Below, one piece after another: positions 35,345 through 43,999 of a stretch of DNA of 64,000 bases. The notes beneath the pieces are model-generated. The model made no database searches. It was given only the letters and a program-made list of their open reading frames with translations, and was not told the origin of the DNA. Position numbers and translations under genes: made by a program. Origin of the DNA: Phocoena phocoena (Eukaryota > Chordata > Mammalia > Artiodactyla > Phocoenidae); assembly GCF_963924675.1 (NCBI RefSeq), contig NC_089234.1, forward strand, positions 58,136,909-58,200,908, read 5' to 3'. Numbering within the stretch: position 1 is the first letter of the stretch; each line of letters starts with the position of its first letter.

Positions 35345-36150
35345 CTTTTAATACAAGTTTCACAGCCTGAGTATTCCTACACATGTCATGTAGTACATAT
35401 GAAGACCTTTAAAATATTACCAATATGATTCTGAATTGGGGGGGGCTGTTTAATGTGTATTCAGTTTTTAATGTGTAAACAAGAAAAAATATGAGAGGAT
35501 ATATACCAAAGTGGTTATTAGCTATTTGAATAATGGGAATCACAAGAGATTTTAACTGCATTTGTATTAATTTTTAAATTTTCTCATTTTTTTCCCAATA
35601 AGCATGTAACAGCACTTTCATAACCAGAAAAAAATATATATGTATATTTATATGTGCATTTATATTGGGCAAGTCTTGGTATTTGGTCCAAACAAACTTT
35701 CTTTCAAGCTAAAACCGATCCTGTGGATACGCCTTGCTCTAGAAAACACAGTAGCTTTGACAGAGCACCTGACTATCTGGAATCTGAATAAGGAAACAAA
35801 CTTGTTAACAGCAGGAACCAGAGCTGAAAGGATACAAGAGAGCTGAAACTAACAGGGGCCACAACAAATCTGTGGCGTGAGAGAAAAGAAATGCTGAGTA
35901 AAGAAGAAGCTATGGGGTGGAGGAAAAGATGGAAAGAGGGTGAGGAAACCAGCAGGTGAGAGTGGAGAGCAGAGCCCATGACATGCAGAGGAAGGCAACA
36001 ACACAGAGACCAGAGGGGACTAAAGGAGAATGAATGGGTGGGCAGACAGACAGGAAGATGGAAGAATGGACAAACAGATGGACAGAGAGCCATAGCTAGC
36101 ATCTGCGTCTCCTAGGGTTCCTTTGATTTCTGAGAATTTTCCAGCCCCCT
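35345..36150. other. Unassigned; purine-rich right half
   Basis: No gene recognised. 35850-36095 is strongly purine-biased on the plus strand (AGAGAGCTGAAACTAAC, GGGTGAGGAAACC, GACAGACAGGAAGATGG). The 109-codon minus-strand open frame there is a by-product of that bias. Confidence 0.45.
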
Positions 36151-36165
36151 TGGCTGGAATCTTTT

Positions 36166-36349
36166 GTTTGTTTTTTTGATGTGGACCAATTTTAAAGTCT
36201 TTATTGAATTTGTTTAAATACTGCTTCTGTTTTATTTTCCATTTTTTGGCTGTGAGGCATGTGGGATCTTAGCTCCCCAACCAGGGATTGAACCTGCACC
36301 CCCTGCATTGGAAGGCAAAGTCTTAGCCACTGGACCACCAGGAAAGTCC
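36166..36349 (-). mobile_element. tRNA-Glu SINE with unrelated 3' extension
   Basis: The SINE head lies at the right (CCACCAGGAAAGTCCC), with ACCAGGGATTGAACCTGCA as the B-box side. The left part carries GTGGACCAATTTTAAAGTC. This is a ruminant/cetacean (Bov-tA/CHR-1-like) composite rather than the short CHR form. The target duplication CTGGAATCTTTT lies at 36154-36165 and 36350-36361. Confidence 0.75.
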
Positions 36350-36357
36350 CTGGAATC

Positions 36358-36415
36358 TTTTTTTTTTTTTTTAACATCTTTATTGGGAGTATAATTGCGT
36401 TATATTGTCGTGTTA
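36358..36415 (-). mobile_element. Severely 5'-truncated L1 3' end
   Basis: A poly(T) run, then TTAACATCTTTATTGGGAGT and ATAATTGCG, the antisense 3' terminus of a cetartiodactyl L1. It is bounded by CCTGGAATC at 36349-36357 and 36416-36424. Only about 45 bp of element sequence remains. Confidence 0.75.
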
Positions 36416-36500
36416 CCTGGAATCATTTTTAATAAATGATTTTTCATTCCTTTCAACCAAAATGAGCCCAACTAAAATTACATTAAAAACATTACTTCCG

Positions 36501-36704
36501 GGGCTTCCCTGGTGGTGCAGTGATTGGGAGTCTGCCTGCTAATGCAGGGGACGTGGGTTCGTGCCCCGGTCCGGGAGGATCCCACATGCCGCGGAGCGGC
36601 TGGGCCCGTGGGCCATGGCCGCTGAGCCTGTGCGTCTGGAGAGACCACAGCAGTGAGAGGCCCGCGTACCGCCAAAAAACAAAAAAACAAAAAAACAAAA
36701 AAAA
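36501..36704 (+). mobile_element. CHR-type tRNA-Glu SINE, short form, small deletion
   Basis: GGGCTTCCCTGGTGGTGCAG to GCGTACCGCC plus a (CAAAAAAA)n tail. The segment around 36638 reads GTCTGGAGAGACC and lacks about 20 bp found in other copies. A perfect duplication ATTACTTCCG is at 36491-36500 and 36705-36714. Confidence 0.95.
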
Positions 36705-36761
36705 ATTACTTCCGTAAGGCTAAAAATTAAAACAAAAGACCAGTTCTTAAAGGTCTTTTAT

Positions 36762-36962
36762 TTATTTTTTGCGGTACACGGGCCTCTCACTGTTGTGGCC
36801 TCTCCCGTTGCACAGCACAGGCTCCGGAAGCGCAGGCTCAGCGGCCATGGCTCACGGGCACAGCCGCTCCGCGGCATGTGGGATCTTCCTGGACCGGGGC
36901 ACGAACCCGTGTCCCCTGCATCGGCAGGTGGACTCTCAACCACTGCGCCACCAGGGAAGCCC
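36762..36962 (-). mobile_element. CHR-type tRNA-Glu SINE, short form
   Basis: TTTATTTTTTGCGGTACACG to CCACCAGGGAAGCCC. The flanks TCTTAAAGGTCTTTTA and TCTTAAAGGGTCTTTTA form the duplication. It lies head to head with the plus-strand SINE that ends 57 bp to the left. Confidence 0.95.
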
Positions 36963-36969
36963 TCTTAAA

Positions 36970-37840
36970 GGGTCTTTTAAAAGACAATTTCTTAATTTAG
37001 ACTTTTCGCTTCTTCAAATCTAGCTCCTCCCCAAAGCTGGTGAGAACGTGGGAATCTCTGGCCCTCCTCATCCACAGCACTCACAAACACAATAATCCCA
37101 GCCAGAAAAGGATTTGCCTATTAGCCACGCTATCTCCACCAAGACAGCAGCCTTATTAAATTACAACCGTTTGAACAAGGTCAAGCACTCAGAGTTTAAT
37201 TCAAAGTGTTTCCAGGTATAATGCTGTCAGGTCAACTTAAACAAGCCAACAGAGGCTTGGAGCCTGATTAAATATTAAAACAGAATCTTTCACATCTGTT
37301 TTTACCCAAGGATGAAATTACTGTACATCACTTCCACCAGCTCATTAATACACTAAACACACATCTTGCCTCAAAGGTTACAGGAATATCAATGCTTCAG
37401 AGGCCTGCAGTGAAACCTGCCCACACAGCCAGAAGTGAGGTCACTGCATACTTCACAGGACGTCAATATTTCTTTATAAAATGTGAGAGATAATCAGTTA
37501 GACATAGACACATTTTAAATTAAAGGATGAAAATCTCCATGAAGTTAAGCCAGTTGCTTTTGATCTGAACCTTTTAATCATTCATTCAGTTGGCTTTGAT
37601 AGGTAACTTGACGGCACACGTTGAGCAAAAATTTTGATTCAACAGTAATTATTTTATAAAATGGAGGGCTGTCACATCCAAATAGATGGCCATGATGATT
37701 ACATTTTTTAACTTACAAAAGCACAAATATAAAAGATACATATAAATATTTCAAAGCACAAACACTTGGGACACTAAGAATATATACTTTCATGGTGTAT
37801 TAAGTAGAAGAGTAGTTGAAGATCTGCTACTTTAAAAACT
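36970..37840. other. Repeat-free, complex sequence; candidate conserved non-coding DNA
   Basis: No transposon or exon is visible. Composition is mixed, with few simple repeats and stretches such as TAATCATTCATTCAGTTGGC and GGAGGGCTGTCACATCC that look information-rich. This impression cannot be confirmed without an alignment. Confidence 0.3.
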
Positions 37841-37846
37841 ATAATA

Positions 37847-38052
37847 GGGCTTCCCTGGTGGCGCAGTGGTTGAGAGTCCGCCTGCCGATGCAGGGGACAC
37901 GGGTTTGTGCCCTGGTCCGGGAAGATCCCACATGCCGCGGAGCGCCTGGGCCCGTGAGCCATGGATGCTGAGCCTGCGCGTCCGGAGCCTGTGCTCCGCA
38001 ATGGGAGAGGCAACAACAGCGAGAGGCCCGCATTCCACAAAAAAAAAAAAAA
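37847..38052 (+). mobile_element. CHR-type tRNA-Glu SINE, short form
   Basis: GGGCTTCCCTGGTGGCGCAG to GAGGCCCGCATTCCAC plus poly(A). The duplication AAAAACTATAATA / AAAAACTATGATA flanks it. Confidence 0.95.
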
Positions 38053-38139
38053 CTATGATAACAGGGAATGTCACCTGGACCAACTGTCTAGAATTACTCA
38101 GAGTATTCCCCTGTGTTCAACACCCCCATACCTGAACCC

Positions 38140-38600
38140 ACTGAACAATTTAAAATCTGTTTTGCAGTCCTATGTCGTAGACTATGATAGCTATTATTTG
38201 TGCTGCTGTGCACATTTCCCACTCTCTCCTCTTCCTCTGGTACATCACTCTTTCTCCTGGGGAACCCATTTCCACTTCTGGTCCTGGAGAACTGTCAATC
38301 ATAGTGTCCTCGCCCCTACTCACATGGATGGGGACATCCTCCAAACCACGGTCCCCCGGCCTCCAGTGACAGTAGCTAGTCTAAGGGGCGGGCACATGCT
38401 TCAGGAAGGCTGTTTCTATATATGTGCTGGGAGAGAAAAGTCTTTGGGGGCTGGAACTGCTCACCTGGCAAGATGTATGAGTGGCCATTTTCCCAACTCC
38501 AAGGAGAGAGCCTGTAGGCACAGCAAGCCCATATACAGAGGCAGCAGAGCTCGAGATGCAGAGAAACAGCCCTGAACACATCCTCTGAGCAACAGAAGCC
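38140..38600 (+). mobile_element. Old dispersed repeat, family unresolved
   Basis: GGCGGGCACATGCTTCAGG, GGGCTGGAACTGCTCACCTGGCAAGATGT (38446-38475), GGAGAGAGCCTGTAGGCAC, and CAGAGCTCGAGATGCAGAG recall a common mammalian LTR-type repeat in which GGAGAGAGCCTG and GCCGAGAGATGGAGAG occur in this order. The subfamily is uncertain. Confidence 0.45.
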
Positions 38601-38639
38601 AATTGAGCCTAATCCATCTCCACTTTCTGTTTTGAACAT

Positions 38640-39520
38640 TAGATGTCTCCAGACAATATTAACGTTAGTTAATGCCAGATTTATCTGTGTTTAGATATTA
38701 GCAGTAAGATAATAGAAAAAAGCTATTTTGACCAAGATGCAGCTAAACTCACACTTCCTCTAGGAAATCCTACTGATCTTTTTCTTTTCTGAAGTTCTAC
38801 AGAACTTCACCTTCTACAACATTACCTACAGATGTTTATCTTGCACTGTTTTCTTACTGTTTCATCTGTGTAATTAATTTAAAGTTTTAAATCTCGTTGC
38901 TATATATTAAAAAGAATATAAAGGCTGCTTAAATCTAAGATATTTTAAATTTGACTAGGATAAGGATGATAAATTCTAGCTATGTAATACACATCTGGCC
39001 AAAAATAACGATGCTGGTATTGATGTGTGACTTGTGGAGTCTGTTTCGTTACAACATTGCCATACCTCATATATTCAGGTTTGTTTTCAACAAAAGAGAT
39101 GATCACTCATTTTCTCAAGAGTGGAGGTCAACTTCACACCCAAAGAACAGTGGTGACAGTGCAGAGACCCCAAGCAATAAAACATTTTCAATCCAACTTA
39201 CACGCTTCAGGTGAAGATTTATTCAAGAACTATCCGTTGGATTATGGAGTTTTTAAAAATCCATTTAGAATGGTGATATATTATCTAACCTTTCATAGAA
39301 ATAGTGGTTGCTTCCATAAATATATGAAAAACATTTCCTTTCTTTGGACTAATTGACTATAAATAAAATAATGATTTGGGAGATGAAAAATCAAAGATTC
39401 ATTTTTCCCCCAAAGATATAATCACACTGGAAAATGAAAGTGACTATCAGCAGAGAACTGCTTTATGCTTCTTTCTTCTGCCACTGCACAATATTAAACA
39501 GCACGTCAGTGGGGAAAATG
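38640..39520. other. Unassigned AT-rich sequence
   Basis: No recognised repeat. Two overlapping plus-strand frames at 38951-39356 have no known motif. Confidence 0.4.
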
Positions 39521-39524
39521 GGGA

Positions 39525-39710
39525 AACCATGGGACGTGGACCAGGAGACCCAAGCTGGAGTTCTTGCTCTGTCACCGACTGGCCATGAAAAAGATAGGAC
39601 ATACAAAGCACAAAACTTCTCTTGAACCTGTTTTCTTAGTTGTTCAAGGACAGTAATGCCTGCCTTACCTACCGTCTAAGTGGGCAGTAAAGAGCCAAAG
39701 AGATGAAGTT
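39525..39710 (+). mobile_element. MIR SINE, sense
   Basis: GCTCTGTCACCGACTGGCCATG, AACTTCTCTTGAACCTGTTTTC and CAGTAATGCCTGCCTTACCTACCG match the MIR middle and 3' half (39565-39680). Confidence 0.7.
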
Positions 39711-39789
39711 TAAAAAATAAATAAAATAGCATCACCTGAAAGCAATTCACAAATATAAGTTGCTGTCTAGAGAAAATAAATTAGTTCAT

Positions 39790-39975
39790 ATCATGTGCTA
39801 TGTGCAAACATGATCTTAATCCTCTTCCAATTTACAAATGAGAAAATAAAGCTTTGTCAGAGGTTAAACCTAACTTGAGCAAAGTCACACAGCAGGTACA
39901 AGAAGCAGGTCAGACAACAGCCCCCATTCTTCCCAGCCCCCATTCTTCCTGTCACAACCCTGCCTCCAGTGACTT
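39790..39975 (-). mobile_element. MIR SINE, antisense
   Basis: ATCATGTGCTATGTGCAAAC, TTACAAATGAGAAAATAAAG, and AAAGTCACACAGCAGGTACA match antisense MIR. A small internal duplication of CAGCCCCCATTCTTCC lies at 39918-39949. Confidence 0.75.
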
Positions 39976-39979
39976 CAGA

Positions 39980-40655
39980 ACAAGGAGGCTACATACCTTG
40001 ACGAGAGGATCCAAATTCTAGGTGGCTTCACCTAGTTTACAAATGCATTTCATGTGTGTTGAGAGGATGAACGCTCTATAAGAAGCACTTTGCTGTTGTT
40101 CTTTTTTACTAAACAAACATACAGTTTATTATTAACAAAGAAAAGGACCGGCAAACACACATAAGGACCTACTGTGTTTAGTTGAACAAACTAATTTAAA
40201 AGTGTCTGTTTGTCTTCTGTGCTTGGTATGGTTAAAATTCTAATTTAATATGGCAAAAATATCTGCAACTGAATTACAGTTAATTTCCTATGGAGTTTTC
40301 AAGTTCTAAGAAACATAATAACTCCCAAATTTTCAATTTGCAAAGTCTAAAAAGCAACATAGATCCTTGCTTATAGGTTCACAGTGTTCATTTACCGAAT
40401 GTAAACCATGAAGAATACATTTAAATTTTTAATAGAATGTATTTTTTATAGAAAAGCTGAAATTTCTTGACTAGTAATTTAAATCATGATGAAAGCTAAA
40501 ATCATTTAAAAATCAAGACCATTTGGATGAAGTTCACTGCTAAGACACAAAACAGATGCTGGTCTCATCTCTTATATTCTATAGGATGCAAGCAGCACGC
40601 CTTGTGAGAAGGTAAAAGTCTCCGGCTGGTGGTGACTTACTGGATTTTCACTGCC
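39980..40655. other. Unassigned AT-rich sequence
   Basis: No recognised gene or repeat. Confidence 0.4.
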
Positions 40656-40660
40656 CACAG

Positions 40661-40858
40661 GCTTAATGGAAGTCAAAGGAACTGACCAGCCTATTGGGAC
40701 AGAAGATAAGAGGTCTGCCTGTGGGATACCACAGTGGGGAGGGGAGCTGCAGTACCACGGCCACTGGACTTGGGCCACCACTCTAGGCGCACTGCTCTCA
40801 GTGCTGTCAGGTGGCGGTGAGGAGCATGAGGGGGCGGGGGGGCGGATGGGCTCACCAG
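40661..40858 (+). other. Exon-like open segment, unrecognised
   Basis: The segment has an acceptor-like TTTTCACTGCCCACAG ending at 40660 and a donor-like CCAG|GTGAGC after 40858. It is 198 bp and open throughout in one frame (LMEVKGTDQPIGTEDKRSAC...LLSVLSGGGEE), with phase-1 boundaries on both sides. GC content is well above the surroundings. Against a gene call: I do not recognise the peptide, the minus strand is also open, and that strand has its own donor-like CCA|GTAAGTCACC. It could be a coding exon, a non-coding RNA exon, or chance. Confidence 0.25.
40830..40850 (+). repeat. Potential G-quadruplex motif
   Basis: Runs of five and seven G separated by a single C are followed by CGGAT and GGG, fitting four G-tracts of three with short loops. 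It lies at the donor end of the exon-like segment. Confidence 0.6.
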
Positions 40859-40869
40859 GTGAGCGCTAG

Positions 40870-42145
40870 AGCGAGTGCCTGTGCCTGCGCTTGTTTCAAG
40901 GGTGGGGAAGGATGCAGTGAAACCAGAAGGTTAGGCTGCAGGATTATAATAAAAACACTTGAAGACTTACGAAACAAGGCTTTTTGAAATCCTAAACCAT
41001 TAAATTTAAACACCAGTCGTTAATAAACCATAAAGTAATTTTTTTAAGAGAAAATAGAATTTTAATACGGCACAATCTTACATCAAACTCACACTGGAAC
41101 AATATAATCGAGCAGAGTAAACCACACTAAATGTAAAATCAATAAATTCTTTTTTGATTGTTGAACCCTCCCCCCAGTCATCGCCACCACCAAAGAAAAG
41201 ACTATAAGGAATCTAACAGAAGGAAATTAATCATCATAATACTTTGGGTTCAATACTGATCTACAGTGCAATAATTTGGGCATTAGTTCAGTTTATTTGA
41301 AATAAGATTTAAAGCAGCACATTTAAAAGAAACAGAATTCATTAAGCAACCTCTCAAAAGAATCATTTCCTCTAATTATTGCTTTTACAACAGAAGACAA
41401 AAGCAACCCAATGTAAGTTCATAAAATCCACAATTAGCTGCCAAACTCTTACCAGATAAAATTAGAAGAGAAAGGATATTTCAGACATATAACTGGCAAA
41501 AAGTTCTGTTACTTCTAGAAAGGCATTTTCTGTTTCTTTCTATCCATAACCATTTAAAAAAGACAAATACTTTGGGCCAGATATTGTGGCAGGTCCACAG
41601 GAATGAAGGACTAAAAAGACAAGACAAAGCTGGGTGCGCTAAAAGTTTACAGTGCTGGGTTGGGGGGGGCGGGTAATAAAAATCCTCACAATATCTCCAG
41701 ACAAATGTTCGAACCTGGGCTGTATGTAAGAAGCTATGGAAGAAGGAGGCTGCTGATTGACTGGTTGAGTCTTAAAGGAGCATGAGCCTGAAAAGGTAAA
41801 ACAAGAAGGAAAGTAAGGCTCTCCATATTCCATAGACAAGAAACTACAGTGTGTGAAAGGGTACAGACAAAAGGATGAAACCGAATATTTTTAGGGAATC
41901 TTTGGACAGAGGAGGAGCGGGAAAGAATAAGGAGGAATGATGATGGAGTGCACAAAGCTGGAATGGTTGATGGGAACCAGATTATGCAAGAGGATTTTAG
42001 GCAAATGATGGGATTAATTCAAGCTTCATGCCCTAATTCAATAGGGCCTACTGGGAAAATGTTGAAGATCTGATCAAAATGTCATATTATTTCCTAAACT
42101 TTTCAATATTTCAAAATACTTAAATCATTATAATTAGTGTTTTAA
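40870..42145. other. Unassigned sequence
   Basis: Mostly AT-rich with no recognised repeat. A G-run (eight G) occurs near 41663. Minus-strand frames at 41639-41955 lack motifs. Confidence 0.4.
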
Positions 42146-42376
42146 CTGCAAAAAAATATATGATTAAAGGACAGAGTGAAAAGGCAACCTATGGAATGGG
42201 AGAAAATATTTTCAAATCATATATCTGATAAGAGGTTAACATCCAGAATATATAAAGAACTGCTACACTCAACCACCAAAAATGAATAATCTGATTAAAA
42301 AATGGGCAAAAGACTTGAACAGACATTTCTTCAAAGAAGATATACAAATGGCCAACAAGCATATGAAAAGATACTT

Positions 42377-42660
42377 GGGCTTCCCTGGTGGGCCAGTGGT
42401 TAAGGATCCTCCTGTCAATGCAGGGGACACGGGTTCGAGCCCTGGTCTGGGAAGATCCCATATGCCATGGAGCAACTAAGCCCGTGAGCCACAACTACCG
42501 AGCCCACGTGCCACAGCTACTGAAGTCCTAGCACCTAGAGCTCGTGCTCTGCAACAGGAGAAGCCCCTGCTCGCTGCAACTAGAAAAAAGCCCATGCACA
42601 GCAACCAAGACCCAATGTAGCCAAAAATGAATAAATAAAATTAAAAAAATTAAAAAAAAA
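42377..42660 (+). mobile_element. CHR-type tRNA-Glu SINE, long form, internally deleted
   Basis: GGGCTTCCCTGGTGGGCCAG to CAACCAAGACCCAATGTAGC plus an A-rich tail. Between GCAACAGGAGAAG and CCCCTGCTCGCTGCAAC it lacks a segment present in other long copies. The duplication AAAAGATACT is on both sides. Confidence 0.92.
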
Positions 42661-42714
42661 AAGATACTCAACATCACTAATCATAAGAGAAATCCAAATC
42701 AAAACCACAATGGG

Positions 42715-43005
42715 GGGTTTCCCTGGTGGCACAGTGGTTGAGAATCTGCCTGTTAATGCAGGGGACACAGGTTCGAGCCCTGGTCTGGGAGGATCCCACA
42801 TGCCCCGGAACAACTAGACCCGAGAGCCACAACTACTGAGCCTGCGCGTCTGGAGCCTGTGCTCCGCAACAAGAGAGGGCACGATAGTGAGAGGCCTGCG
42901 CGCTGCGATGAAGAGTGAGAAAGCCCTCGCACAGAAACGAAGACCCAACACAGCAAAAATAAATTAATTAATAAACTCCTACCCCCAACATCTTAAAAAA
43001 AAAAA
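42715..43005 (+). mobile_element. CHR-type tRNA-Glu SINE, long form
   Basis: GGGTTTCCCTGGTGGCACAG with GGTTCGAGCCCTGGTCTGGG, ending at ACGAAGACCCAACACAGC and a poly(A). A perfect ACCACAATGGGG duplication lies on both sides, splitting L1 ORF2 sequence. Confidence 0.94.
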
Positions 43006-43696
43006 AACCACAATGGGGAATCACCTCATATCCATCCAGATGGCCACTATCAAAACAACAGAAAATAACAAGTGTTCGTGAAGATGTGGATAAATTGGAA
43101 CCCTAGTGCACTGTTGGTAGGAATGTAACGTGGCCACTATGGAAAATAGTATAAAGGTTCCTCAAAAAATTAAAAATAGAACTACCATATGATCTAGCAA
43201 TCCCACTTCTGGGAACATATTCAAAAGAATTGAAAACAGGATCTCAAAGAGATACTTGCACATCCATGTTCATTGCAGCATTATTCACAATAGGTAAGAG
43301 GTGGAAGCAAGTGACCATCAATGGATGAATGAGTCAACAAAAGGTGGTATATACATAAAATGGAATATTATTGCCTTAAAAAAAGGAAGGAAACCTTGTC
43401 ATATGCTACAATACAGATGAACCTTGAGGATATTATGCTAAGTGAAAAAAGCCAGTCACAAAAAGACCAATATTGCATGATACCACTTATATGAGGTATC
43501 TAAAATAAGCAGACTCTTAGAAGTAGAAAGCACAACGGTGGTTGCCATTGGTTTGGGGGAGGGGGGAACGGGCAGAGGAATAGTGTTTAATGGGTACAGA
43601 TCTGCAGTTTTACAAGATGAAGTTCTAGAGATCTGTTACATGACAATGCACATAGTTAACACTACTGAACTATGCACTTTAAAAATATACTGTACT

Positions 43697-43892
43697 GGGC
43701 TTCCCTGGTGGCGCAGTGGTTGGGAGTCCGCCTGCTGATGCAGGGGACGTGGGTTCGTGCCCCGGTCCGGGAAGATCCCGCGTGCCGCGGAGCGGCTGGG
43801 CCCGTGAGCCATGGCGGCTGGGCCTGCGCGTCCGGAGCCTGTGCTCCGCGACGAGAGAGGCCAGAGCAGTGAGAGGCCCGCGTACCGCAAAA
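43697..43892 (+). mobile_element. CHR-type tRNA-Glu SINE, short form
   Basis: GGGCTTCCCTGGTGGCGCAG to GAGGCCCGCGTACCGC plus A. CpGs are well preserved (GATCCCGCGTGCCGCGGAGC), suggesting a young copy. Flanks share ATACTGTACT. Confidence 0.95.
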
Positions 43893-43999
43893 AAAAATAC
43901 TGTACTATGTACTTTACACTTTAAAAATGGTTGAGATGGTAAATTTTATTATGTTTTTCACCACACTTTAAATAAGGGGTTCCAAATGCCAATATAGGG

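Larger units (their letters stand above)
42150..43980 (+). mobile_element. L1 3' end (ORF2 C-terminus and 3' UTR), split by three SINEs
   Basis: Sense L1 landmarks occur in order: GAAAATATTTTCAAATCATA, AAATGGGCAAAAGACTTGAA, TCCAAATCAAAACCACAATG, GTGAAGATGTGGATAAATTG, TAGCAATCCCACTTCTGGG, ATTGCAGCATTATTCACAAT, GGAATATTATTGCC, TTATGCTAAGTGAAAAAAGC. This is the ORF2 end and 3' UTR of an L1MA/L1MB-like element. Frames are broken. SINEs at 42377, 42715, and 43697 cut it into four pieces. Confidence 0.88.

Noticed and set aside
37961..38575. 204-codon open frame
   Set aside because: It begins in a short CHR SINE and continues through an old dispersed repeat; no conserved domain is visible.
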